Assembly: GCF_000224145.3 (NCBI RefSeq) | Contig: NC_020174.2 | Coordinates: 646,520-710,519, forward strand | Source: Ciona intestinalis | Lineage: Eukaryota; Chordata; Ascidiacea; Phlebobranchia; Cionidae | Reading direction: 5' to 3' | Length of the DNA: 64,000 bases | Shown: one piece after another, positions 47,975 through 58,950 of the stretch | Layout of the letters: each line of letters begins with the position of its first letter | Position numbering within the stretch: the stretch's first letter is position 1 | Notes under the pieces: generated by a model | What the model was told of the DNA's origin: nothing | The model's database searches: none | Seen by the model: only the letters and a program-made list of their open reading frames with translations | Program-made: the position numbers and the translations under genes

Positions 47975-50900
47975 ATGTACAATATGAAATATTGCGTCTT
48001 GTTTTACTTAGCAGCTTTACTCACATGCGAAGCTGTTGTAACGCTCAATAAAATCCGCATTGACGAAAATACAACGACAGAAGAGACTAATGACTGTCCC
48101 TACCACCCGGAACCGCAAGAAATTAGTAAGTTGCGCTGTTTTCATTTATTGGGTAAAAGTCTAATCGTGGTTTTATGTAATTTGCAGATTTTGCAAATCA
48201 TTCTGACGTCATAGAACCGCTTCTCACGTGGCTCACCGATAACATCGAAAGTTTGGTTGATGACGTCACACGGCCTGCTATTTCTGCCAATCTGGTTTAT
48301 AGAGATCATATAATATGGAGGGGAAATTACGGAAGATTAAATAAAAGTACAAACGTCCCACCGAATGAAAACACAATATACAGGTTTGGGATTTTTTAAT
48401 TTGTTATACAGTAGGGTGGGGGAAGATGGGACACCTTTAACACAAAATAATCAAATATCCTGATCGTGTTTTAAACAGTTAACACCGGTCCATGGGAGTC
48501 GTGAGGATACGGTTTAATAATTCTTTGAATGTTTTTTGTTTACTACTAAATGGTACGAGTAAATACAGTCAAAAGTGTCCCATCTTCCCCCATCCTACTA
48601 TATATGCAATACGGGCAGCTCAAACGAAAAATGTCAAAGTTGTCACTCAACCAAACACAAAATATGGCAAAAAATGATGGTCCGTTTCCTATCCTTAAAC
48701 GAGGTCTATTACGTTTTGTGGTAGTCTGTATTTCACAAAAAAAAACTATCGAAAATTACCGTGGTTGACGGTATAAAAAATACAAAGTATCAAAAGACAG
48801 TTTAGAGAAACTAGAACCACAGATATCTAAATATATAAAAACCTTTGAAATGGGAAAGTCCCGAATATGTTACCAACTGAAAATCCCCTAGTGGGGCGCC
48901 CCCAACATTTATAAACAAATGGTTTTTAGACAACGTTATTAGAGGCACAGTTAGGCAAACGTTCCTAATATATTGACTCTTGTTTATATACTGAAGCTTT
49001 AAAAGATATTTCGTTATCTGATTTGGAATTACAGCATTTAAAGATTGTGCATTTTAATTACTGTATTTATGAGCCTTATTTTTTTTATTTATATAAGTGA
49101 AGATGTTCATTCATTTAACATAATTATATTTTTAGAACCATTGGTATAAGAGTATGTGTTTAAAAGCTGATTTGTTTGCACTTTGTTTTTTTCATCTATA
49201 TAAATAAAAAACACAATTCATTTAACACCAGTTATTTGGCAAAGTAGTTAGCACGCCCGCCTCCAACCCAGAGGTAAAGGATTCAAGGCTTGTCATTGTT
49301 TTCTGGCCACACAAGGATAAAGCAATTTATATTCATCTATTTACAGAATTGCAAGCGTATCAAAACTCTTCCCAACTCTGCTACTGTTTTCGCTCAAAGA
49401 TTCTGGGTTGTTAGATTTAAACGCAGACATTAGATCCATTAATGGAAGATTCAATATTAAAAGGCCATACCTGCGGCAATCTGAGGAAAAAGTTACATTA
49501 CGTGACATGGCAAGTCAATACTCTGGACTACCAAGGTTTGTTTGTGTTTTATATCATTGTGAACAAATACGGCTGACATGTGTCTATTGTTTTCAATAAT
49601 AAAAGTTAAGACTGTACTTTGTTTTAGCTTGGATTAAATTTTAATAAGGATTTTAAAATTTTGGAATTGGATTTGTACTGTAATACGGTGGGCTCAACAA
49701 TAATTCCTTTATCCTTGTGGATGTGTTTTTGTAAATCTAAAAAGTCGCAATGGCAATTGCTCCAACCCAGTGGTCTGTAATTTGTTGTTCAAATTGTAAA
49801 AACATCCTCCACAAATTAGGACATTAATGACTTAACAATGACTTCTGTGTTGTCACAGTTTCTTTCCTTTTGACATCACAAAGTTGAATTTTTTTGATTG
49901 GAATGGAACTTTGAACGAAACTCTTGATTATCTCAACAACCAATCACTAGTGTTCCCGCCTAAAACAAAATGCCATTACAGGTTTGTTGTTCACTCCCTT
50001 ATTTTATAGCTTTTACTTTAGATTTCAGAAACTTCTGCTTACAGCTTTGAAGTATAAGATCAAATTTAAAGCAGTCATTTTAAAACTTTTTTCCCAAAAC
50101 AATGCAATATGTTTAAAAGTAATAAAAGTGAATACCAATGTTATAGTTTGTAAGGATGCAAAGAAAAAAACAAATAATTCTGTTAAAAAAGCATATATTG
50201 GCATTCTTCCGCTTTATTGGGTTATGGTCCTTAGTACAGTATAGTAAATGGGACCTAGGATGGAGGCCAGGTTTGGCCCAGTACCCCTACGTATTGTAAG
50301 ATTATTGTGTTTATGTAAATTTCAGTAACATGGCATTCGCATTGTTGGCGGATATTCTTTCTGACAAGTATTTGGTTGATAAGAACTTTGAGGGTTGGTG
50401 TCAAAGACATGTGGTGGAAAGAGTTGGAATGAATAATACAGGTGTATATGTAAATGGTCATTTTATAGCTTGAATGTGAGCATGAGGTTTATGAATACAC
50501 CATGTGTGTTTGGAGTATAAGAAGACACCCATGGTATTACCCGACAGTGAGCATGAGATGTATGAATACACCATGTGTGCCTGGTGTATAAGAAGACACC
50601 CATGTTGTAACTCGACAGTGAGCATGAGATGTATGAATACACCATGTGTGCCTGGTGTATAAGAAGACACCCATGTCATAACTCGACAGTGAGCATGAGG
50701 TGTATGAATACAGCATGTGTGTCTGGTGTATAAGACACCCATGTCATAACTCGACAGTGAGCATGAGGTGTATGAATACACCATGTGTGCCCAGTGTATA
50801 AGAAGACACCCATGTTGTAACTCGACGGTGAGCATAAGGTGTATAAATACACCATGTGTGTCTGGTGTATAAGAAGACACCCATGTCGTAACTCGACAGT

Positions 50901-53900
50901 GAGCATGCGGTGTATGAATACACCATGTGTGTCTGGTGTATAAGAAGACACCCATGCCATAACTCGACAGTGAGCATGAGGTGTATGAATACACCATGTG
51001 TGTCCAGTGTATAAGAAGACACCCATGTTGTAACTCGACGGTGAGCATAAGGTGTATAAATACACCATGTGTGTCTGGTGTATAAGAAGACACCCATGTT
51101 GTAACTCGACAGTGAGCATAAGGTGTATAAATACACCATGTGTGTCTGGTGTATAAGAAGACACCCATGTTGTAACTCGACAGTGAGCATGCGGTGTATG
51201 AATACACCATGTGTGTCTGGTGTATAAGACACCCATGTCATAACTCGACAGTGAGCATGAGGTGTATGAATACACCATGTGTGTCCAGTGTATAAGAAGA
51301 CACCCATGTTGTAACTCGACGGTGAGCATAAGGTGTATAAATACACCATGTGTGTCTGGTGTATAAGAAGACACCCATGTTGTAACTCGACAGTGAGCAT
51401 GCGGTGTATGAATACACCATGCGTGTCTGGTGTATAAGAAGACACCAATGTCATAACTCGACAGTGAGTATGAAGTGTATGAATACACCATGTGTGTCTG
51501 CTGTATAAGAATATGGCTATTTTAACTCACAAACTTAACAGTGTAGTATTACCACCTATTATTATACAACAACAGCTATATTAAATCCTAGGTTTTGTAA
51601 TAACTAAGCAAGTAGAGAAGAAGATGGCCACAGGTTACATGCCTGATGGTTCGGTCGCTGCATTAGTTGACTTGAACTGGTTTAGACCAGCGGGCAACTA
51701 TTATTCAAGTGCAGGTGAAATGTTGATAAATTAAACATGATCAAATTTCTACATTACTTTGATGAACTCTCATTTTATGTCAAACTATTCATCAGTGTCG
51801 TAGTGAGTTTAACAGACATACTTTATTCAAGATTCCTAAGTATTTTTCACCCATAGCAGGTTTTTGTTGACCCTGGTTTTTCTAAAAAAAAATTTTTAGC
51901 TGTTTGAATTAATTTAAACTTTTTTACACTTTTCTCAGAGATCGATTATGCTAAGTGTTAATATACTTAACTTTATTTTTTGCCAGTAGAATAGTGAATT
52001 ATCTGTTAGACAATATATTTATATAAAAATCACACACCAGAATAATAACTATTCCTTTCAGGAATATATAGTAGGCTAGGGTGAGGGGAAGATGGGACAC
52101 CTTTAGCACATAGTATCCAAATATCCTGAATGTGTTTTAAACAAATACCAATGGTCTTGTGAGGATGTGGTTTAAAAATTGTTTTAATGTTTTTTTTTTT
52201 ACTATGGAATGGGATAAAGAAACAAAATAAAAAGTTGCTCTATATTTCCCCATCCTACTATATCTCTAGTAAATCATATGTATTAACTTATCTTATTTTA
52301 GAGGACCTGGCATATCTTGCAATGAACTTAATGGGCATGCAATATAACCCAATACTGAGCAATGATACATTGAATGAAATGTTTAAGCCAGTAGCAACGT
52401 GTGGGTTTGGGTACATTGCCGAGCAAACTGGTTCCCCATGGGAGATGAATGAACATAATTCATATCTGGTAAGTAGAATCGTTGCTGAATAAATAAGACT
52501 TATTTATATTTATGTAAAGGAAGAACGACAGTCATTATAACAGCAGTGTTCTGTTTTATACACCTTGTGTCCGTTTACAAGTTACAAAAATATTGTAGGC
52601 AATTATTTTGGGTCAATTTCTTTTTGCTTTTTTTGACATATGACTGAAAATTTATGAGTTGAAGCCATTTCCATTCACGTATCGTCCCCAAAACACACTT
52701 TGACTTACATATGTTAACTTACAACAGGATACACATTACTATACTATGCATTGTAATTCCAGGTTGCCCAAAAGGACGGAGACATTTATGGTTATTCCTC
52801 CACTCTTACAATAGTCCCTGATATGAAATTGTCCTTCAATATTCTAATGAGTGGTTCTAGACCTGAGAATGTTGCAGCTAAAGTAATGGAGAAGATTATA
52901 CCAGCATTTCGGGGCATCTTACGAAAGTAAGCAATGTATTTATGTTTTTTTTAGTGAACATTGCTCCAATCTGGTCAATAAAGGGTTTTCTAAATTGCTC
53001 GCTCCACGGAAAAAGAAATCGCTTGAAAAATTATACACATTGGCCTAGTATTAACATAGGTTTACTATTGCGCATCCTACTCATGTTACCATTCACACAT
53101 CTTTGTGTGGTAATGTCCACCTAAGTTATCGGTTGAGCTTAAATCCTCATTCTGTGTCCGGTGCCAAACTGGTTAGCGCGCCTGTCTGTAACCCAGAGGT
53201 AATGGGTTCAGGCCTTGTCGCTGCTACCAATGTTGGCGTTAGGGCGTTAGTGTCCTTGGGCAAGACACTTAACGGAAATTGCTCTAACCCAGTGGTTCTT
53301 ATTGGGTTGTCTAAATTTTCAGCCATATATAAAAAATCTCCCAAAAATAATCACCCACAAAGTAACATACATGGAAATAATCACCCACAAAGTAACATAC
53401 ATGGTAACTCGTAAGCTGGAATATTTTTCCACAGAATCCCAGTAGCGTTGACAGGAGCACCAGGTTACGTTCACAAATACACCGGGCTTTATGAGATTGA
53501 CAATGTGCAAAGATGGAATGTGACATCAGAAGTGACATCACATTCATTATCAACTTTAAAAATGACCAATCCAGATGTTCCAGATTCTCAATTCAAAACT
53601 GTTGGCTTAAGTTTCATAAGCGATGGATATCTGAAGCTTACTTTTCTTGGTAAGATGGCAATTTATGCTGTTTCATATTTTGTAGTCAACAATAATACTG
53701 TATTCTGTATGGGCGAAGTCCCAGGGTGAAGCATTTTGTTAAAAATGCTGGTAGCTTCCCTAGCTTGACCGGTTTTGAACTCTGTACCATGTAGTCATGT
53801 TTATCCTATGTTTAAACAGAGGCACGGCAGTTAGTATGCATGCCTCTGATCCAGAGTTTACGTGTTTATGGCTATTGGTTAAGTGGCCTTGGATAATACA

Positions 53901-54118
53901 CGCCAGGATAAATAAGTTTCATTCATAGGTGTTTCATTTTATATAAGTTTTTTTAAGACTTTGTCTCTGACGTAGGTGGGGAATTCCCCTGCACGATTGG
54001 CCAACGTAATCTAGAAGTTCAGAACGGGGCTCTTGTCAGCTTTAGTAACCTTACAAATGGATTATATCAGCAGTTTGATATGCCAAGTCTTGCCCTGTTC
54101 GGTTTCAAACGAGTATAA
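47975..54118 (+). CDS. Secreted serine beta-lactamase-like / penicillin-binding-protein-fold hydrolase
   Basis: Animal member of the beta-lactamase/transpeptidase serine hydrolase superfamily (LACTB/LACTBL1-like); substrate unknown. Exons: 47975-48125, 48188-48383, 49347-49535, 49859-49981, 50326-50441, 51592-51714, 52302-52468, 52763-52926, 53435-53649, 53976-54118 (TAA). Total 1587 bases, 528 residues, phase consistent throughout. The start has a hydrophobic signal (MKYCVLFYLAALLTCEA from the second ATG at 47984). Active-site motifs: SVSK at 119-122 (nucleophile S119, general base K122), YSN at 219-221, and KDG at 359-361 followed by YGYSS, the KTG-equivalent strand. The codon for the Ser of YSN is split by an intron. 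A C-terminal extension after about residue 410 is beta-rich in appearance. Several N-glycosylation sequons suit a secreted protein. Intron 5 holds the largest 71-bp minisatellite. It shares a divergent upstream region with the RGS gene. Confidence 0.91.
48406..48604. mobile_element. GGTGGGG-end MITE (beta-lactamase-like intron 2)
   Basis: ACAGTAGGGTGGGGGAAGAT to GTGTCCCATCTTCCCCCATC, complete, 23 bases after an exon end. Confidence 0.88.
49225..49345 (+). mobile_element. SINE head fused directly to SINE tail (internal deletion)
   Basis: GGCAAAGTAGTTAGCACGCC, ACCCAGAGGTAAAGGATTCA (tRNA-like head) pass straight into CTGGCCACACAAGGATAAAG and TTATATTCATC (tail). The middle of the full element, as at 53146, is absent. 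It ends at the acceptor of exon 49347. Confidence 0.6.
50463..51512 (-). repeat. 71-bp minisatellite, about 14-15 copies (beta-lactamase-like intron 5)
   Basis: Largest array of the family. Unit: GACAGTGAGCATGAGGTGTA, TGAATACACCATGTGTGTCT, GGTGTATAAGAAGACACCCA, TGTTGTAACTC. Variant units (CCAGTGTATAAG, GTGAGCATAAGG, a 3-base deletion in AAGAAGAC) recur in a higher-order pattern. All three minus frames stay open over much of it, giving false frames of up to 271 codons. Confidence 0.95.
52065..52263. mobile_element. GGTGGGG-end MITE (beta-lactamase-like intron 6)
   Basis: TATAGTAGGCTAGGGTGAGG with GGAAGATGGGACACC, ending CCCCATCCTACTAT, 38 bases before the next exon. Confidence 0.85.
53146..53430 (+). 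mobile_element. tRNA-derived SINE, near full length, forward (beta-lactamase-like intron 8)
   Basis: GGTTAGCGCGCCTGTCTGTA, ACCCAGAGGTAATGGGTTCA (B-box-like), GGGCAAGACACTTAACGGAA, CCCAGTGGTTCTTATTGGGT, then CACCCACAAAGTAACATACA twice. It ends at the pyrimidine tract of exon 53435. Confidence 0.78.
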
Positions 54119-54132
54119 CAACATCAACGTAA

Positions 54133-54163
54133 AATAAAACTAACCAGAGCAGATTTTAATAAA
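54133..54163 (+). terminator. Two AATAAA poly(A) signals after the beta-lactamase-like gene
   Basis: AATAAA at 54133-54138 and 54158-54163, 15 and 40 bases past the stop at 54118. The second leaves more usual room for a short 3' UTR. Confidence 0.5.
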
Positions 54164-54206
54164 CTCATTCATTTGAAACGTAAAATCAATTTTTGTTTTC
54201 GGTTCA

Positions 54207-54400
54207 TGACGTCAGTTATTCTTATTGTGACGACACAAACCACGTTGGCCGCTTATTTTTTCCAACAACGTAGATTGTTCCCACCATGGTTTATTACAGG
54301 TTAATTACGTCAATTATTCTTATTGTGACGACACAAACCACGTTGGCCGCTTATTTTTTCCAACAACGTAGATTGTTCCCACCTTGGTTTATTACATTTA
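54207..54400. repeat. 98-bp direct tandem duplication
   Basis: Two nearly identical units with TTATTCTTATTGTGACGACA, CAAACCACGTTGGCCGCTTA and GTAGATTGTTCCCACC, directly downstream of the beta-lactamase-like gene's poly(A) signals. Confidence 0.92.
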
Positions 54401-55204
54401 ATTAACACTCCGTTAAAAATAAAATATGCCCTTAATATGTGCCTCTTTTAAGCATATTTTAAATTAGACTGGTTACGGTATTGCAAATTATTTGAATGGT
54501 TTAATTTGAATTTTAGAAGCCAAGTGAAAGCGCTATTGAAATATGAAGAATATAGGGTGTGTTTTATTACACGTTTGGGGGGTTAGTTATAGCTTAGGCA
54601 AATTCCTCACTTTATGCTATTATGTTGTACAATACGCCCATAAAGTGTTACAGGCGTCTGCTTCAAAAACTGTCTTATAAAGTGTTTGCTTTACAGTATG
54701 CCTGCCGCCGTAAAAAACATATTACGTTTCCAATATATATATACATTGTGCAAACATAGGGGTGCAATTTTAAATTCACAACTACCGTTAACAAGCCGAT
54801 CTTAAATATAACTTGAAGGTGTTAGCAAAATCTCATAGTGAAAAATATTTACTTCGAGCCAATCTACTTTAGTCTCGTTTTGGGACTGAGGGTTTGGACG
54901 TATAGTTATTGCATACTGAAGTGACTTCTGTATAATGTAGTTATACTGCATAGCTTTTGAATGGGTCGCGTCTTTTTGACTACTTTTATTTTCGTTAGTT
55001 TAACTTAAAATAATTAAACATAATAGGTTCGTTGTTTGACTGCGCGTTTATTTTTCTTCAAATTAAATGCGATGTGTTTTATTCAAAAAGTTGTTTTAAC
55101 GACTAATGTGTTGTCGTTATATCCTTACTTCTCGTTTAACCTATTTTTTGCTGTAATCGAAGAGACAAACTAAAGTTTTTAATACATTAAGAATATAGTT
55201 TTAT

Positions 55205-55399
55205 TATATAGTACGGTGGGGAAAGATGGGACACCTTTAGCACATAATATCAAAATATCCTGATCGTGTTTTAAACAATTAACAACGGTCTATGGGAGTC
55301 GTGAGGATGCGGTTATATAATTTCTTGGAAGTTCTTTGTTTACTATCAAATTAGACGAGAAAATTGAACAGGCGTCCCATCTTCCCCCACCCTACTATA
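55205..55399. mobile_element. GGTGGGG-end MITE
   Basis: TATAGTACGGTGGGGAAAGA to GCGTCCCATCTTCCCCCACC, complete, about 195 bases. A partial relative (GGTGGGGTAAGATGGGATAT) starts at 55584 in PLAC8 intron 1. Confidence 0.88.
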
Positions 55400-55552
55400 A
55401 CTAATTCGTTGCCTGACTTACACGTTGTAGCATATTCACTTGCTCGCAAATAACAAATCCAATCTTAGAAATTATCTTGACGTTATAAACACCTGTAGCT
55501 TAGTGTTTAAACGTATTTTGGCGATCTATATTACCAAGATAAAACAGCAAGC

Positions 55553-57228
55553 ATGAGTGTAAGTATACAGTGTACCTAATGCTGTATATAGTACGGTGGG
55601 GTAAGATGGGATATGTTAACTGAAATATCCGAAATTTAATAGTCCTGTATTAAACAATCAACGCTAATTTAGCGTCTGTTGGAATATACGGTATAGTGAT
55701 TTATCTATAACAGATTTTAACGACTGCCATTTCTAATTGCCTTATATTTGTTAGTCTAATTAATAATTTGATTTTCGGTATTGTATATTTTGGGGTGATG
55801 GGCCAATCCTGGCTTAAATCCTAGGCTCGCTGATTTAAATCGTCAATTCTATGCCTCTTCGTGGTTTACCTCACCCATATAGTGTAAAATCACATTCAAA
55901 GTGGGTAAAGATAACTTTATAGAAAGAAAACTACTATCCACCAAGTTCTCAGCAGCCGAACGTGAGTTACCAGCCTGCAGCCTTGCAGAACCCAATCATC
56001 ATACAGCAGCCTGGCCCTGTGGTGATGACCACTGCTGTAACAAGCCAAGTGATTGGCGCGCCTATGCGGGGTTGGAGTAGTGGACTATGTGACTGTTGTA
56101 GTGATATGAAAAGCTGTAAGTATTATATTATAACATAATATATGTGTTTAGTTATTCCCGAACTATAAGTCATTTTACACAATGGCTCTTTATAGTAGCA
56201 CGAGGGAAGGCGGGACTTTTCATTCTATTTTCCCGCCTTATATGGTAGAAGTAAACAAGGAACATTCAAAGAATTGTCAAACCAAATTCTCACGATTCCC
56301 ATAGACCGTTAATGGTAATTGTTTAAAAAACCATCATATCATTGGATATTTTATGCTAAAGGTTCATATAGTAGGATGGGGGAAGATGGGATACCTTCGG
56401 CGCATAATATCCGAATATCCTGATCGTGTTTTAAACAGTTAACAACGGTCTATGGAAGTCTTGGGCATATAATTCTTTAAAAGTTCATTGTTTACTACCA
56501 CATTGGACGAGAAAATAGAGTTAAAATGTGTCCCAACATTCCCACCCTACTATAAGTTTCATTTATTTCATGTTACACGGCGTGAGCCATCCATTTTCAT
56601 TATACTTTCCAGGCATGTGTGCATTTTGCTTCGGAAGCTTCTATTACGCTAGCATTTCTACTCGTATGGGGGAGAACTGTTGTGTTGGATGCTCCGGCTA
56701 CAGTTATGGGTGTGTGCCTGGCGGGCATTTAGCGATGCGGGCAAAGTTTAGAGCTTCGCACGGAATACAGGTTTGCTACAGACTATGCATAAAATCTCTC
56801 CAAAAAAAATGTCGACCAAGTTGCACACGCGGTGACTAGTAAGAGGAGATGAGTTGTCTGAATCAGAACAACCGTGTTATAACTGTCGCTGCCCTGTCAC
56901 GCGAGAATAAATAAGTAGCATTCATTCATCCATAGGTTATTTACTGCCACGATAAAGTTATTTAGGGTATACTGTAATATATAGGGTAAAATAAATAAAG
57001 TTATTTTCGGGGCGTTAAAACCGAACCTAGCCGCCACAATAAACATGACATGGTGCAACCATTGTGGTTTGTGTGTCTTTCGCCAAGACGTTTTAGCACT
57101 TTGTTTACTTTTGCTTATAGGGAAGCATATGCGACGATCATTACGTCATGAACTGCTTGTGCCTACCTTGTGCAATGTGCCAACTGTCCAGGGAAATGGA
57201 CAAGCTTGGATACTCGCCAAACTGCTGA
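55553..57228 (+). CDS. PLAC8 / cornifelin family Cys-rich protein
   Basis: Small protein of the PLAC8 (placenta-specific 8/cornifelin) family, usually membrane-associated and defined by a cysteine-rich core. Exons: 55553-55558 (only Met-Ser), 55923-56115, 56613-56770, 57121-57228 (TGA). Total 465 bases, 154 residues, phase consistent. The N-terminal 60 residues are Pro/Gln-rich (NYYPPSSQQP, QNPIIIQQPG). The core then reads W..GLCDCCSDMKSC, CMCAFCFGS, MGENCCVGC, RAKFRASHGIQG, SICDDHYVMNCLCLPCAMCQ, LSREM, which is the full PLAC8 pattern including the R..R.K..I.G and C..C..C.L.Q.. elements. The two-codon first exon is inferred from ATGAGT directly before gtaagt and from phase. A GGTGGGG-end MITE pair fills intron 2. 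Function in tunicates is unknown; vertebrate members affect cell proliferation and differentiation. Confidence 0.92.
56191..56554. mobile_element. Two GGTGGGG-end MITEs abutting (PLAC8-family intron 2)
   Basis: The first copy, in reverse orientation (56191-56366), has lost its right terminus exactly where the second, TATAGTAGGATGGGGGAAGA to CCCACCCTACTATA, begins. This suggests insertion of one copy into the other's TA-containing end. Confidence 0.8.
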
Positions 57229-58950
57229 TTATCCTGTGTATTAATTCACTTTAAATACCTGTAATTATAATCCCCAATTAATTTCGTAGATTTAGCTCTT
57301 TGTCGCCACCATTACTTTCCCCCGCAAATTCAAACATAGCAAGCCTGCACGAGTGCGAAGTAGTAGCTATTTTAGACGTAGCGAATCGTTTGCAACGTAT
57401 TTTTATGATGCAGTAATTTATTATATGCTTTGTACATGATAAAATAAGAAAAATAATCCTCTGTCAGTTTTGTGTAGTGAAACCTTATTCATCAATTTCT
57501 GTAAAAGCAATAAAACGTATTAAAATTAATAGATAAACATTACTGTTTCTGGCAAAATAAGATTTGCCGAAGTTCATGATCAGATTCTGTTCATTACGGA
57601 ATTAAAATACCCAGCAATCAGTGTTGTATGTTTAAGTTTCTTGCTCAACGTTTTGCCGAATTAGACTATGTACTATTGTTTAAATTACCTATAAAAGATG
57701 CACTAAATCCAGTGAAAGTAAGATAAGGATTAGATCTGAAAACAACAATCAGTTCCCTAGTTGTTGAATAAAAATGCTGAAGCCATTGAAGGTGAGTTCC
57801 ACTTAGTGTTTGGATTAAAGTATTTCCATCATAAATCTAAAAAATATATTATTAAAAACTTTATATTTCTCTTTAATTACGGTAGCGTAAATTTAGAAAT
57901 ATTTAAAATGAAAAGACAGGATATTACGATACAACAAAAGTTGTAAAAGCAGGCTTACAGTTAAAAACATAATTTATATTTATGGTTAAAAATAAGCATG
58001 GTTGCTACGCCTAGCCAACAAGCAAGCCATTTGTGTTTAATTTTTTTTCAAGTTAAACAATCTAATTGAAAGAAAAGTTAGATATAGACTGTTGTGAAAA
58101 AATATTGTCTAAATTTTGAAGACTTGTAAGTTTTTTATTTTTAAGTTGTCTGTTCAATAATACAAGGTGATGTTTTTCTTTGAAAATTGAAGATTTCAAA
58201 TTGGCTGTGTAACCCTTTTGTGTTTTGTGTAATTTTTAATTGCTTACTGAAAGAACATCAACACGTTCTGTAATGAATCTTCCCACTGTTAGTTTAACTT
58301 GCTTTCCTTCTTGTGCTGTAAGCCTCCATGTACAATACATGTTGTTCTCGTACTTTTCAGGATACCCAGGAGAATTTAGTGTTTGTGGGGTGGCGCTGGC
58401 TGTTGCATTAAACCCACAAGTAGCTAAAATGTAGGTAGTTTAACAAAAAAATTATATATTTGCCCCATAAATTAATAACGAAACTTTGGTGACCAAATTT
58501 TTTAAAATATATTTTAAAATTTAAAAATTGAAGCCAAATGGCTTTGGGAATCAATGTAGTAAGCGACTAGGCGACCAACTCAAATGTGAACCAATTGAAT
58601 AAAATGCATTGACATAGGCAAAAACTTATAAATATCGCTAAAGTGTTTTAACACAGGAAGAACATTAGATTCTGTATTTAAAATGTTTTTCAACTTAGCT
58701 CTACCAAGCTTTTAAAACCAACTTAAATTACCATTTATGTATTGAGTAGTTTCTCTGTCATCATTTGGTGAAGGAGTCTGGACCTCTAAACATTAAATAA
58801 GTCATTACGAATATCGCTACTTTAATTACTATTATCATTAAGAATTTGAGATACAAGTACAACAACTATTTACATACATTTAAAATATTTTTACACACTT
58901 TAATTTTAAGTTACCATAAAATCAGGTGCCCGCTTCTCACGCTGGATGTA
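57229..58950. other. Convergent intergenic region PLAC8-family / CUB gene
   Basis: AT-rich, holding both 3' UTRs. Short frames at 57761 and 58240 have no recognisable domain. No tandem or mobile repeat stands out. Confidence 0.55.
57509..57514 (+). terminator. Poly(A) signal AATAAA, PLAC8-family gene
   Basis: AATAAA 281 bases after the stop at 57228. It is the first canonical hexamer seen downstream on this strand. Confidence 0.45.

Larger units (their letters stand above)
54119..55552. other. Intergenic beta-lactamase-like to PLAC8-family gene, repeats only
   Basis: Contains a 98-bp tandem duplication (about 54207-54400), a MITE (55205-55399) and AT-rich sequence. No gene recognised. Confidence 0.6.

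Noticed and set aside
50458..51491. Minus-strand frames of 236-271 codons with [18 protein letters not shown] repeats
   Set aside because: They are the 71-bp minisatellite read in each of three frames. 71 is not a multiple of three, so the peptide cycles through all frames; no splice or start context, and it lies in an intron.
58240..58434. Possible plus-strand exon after ttttcag near 58360
   Set aside because: No partner exon in phase, no domain, and it lies in the convergent 3' region between two genes.
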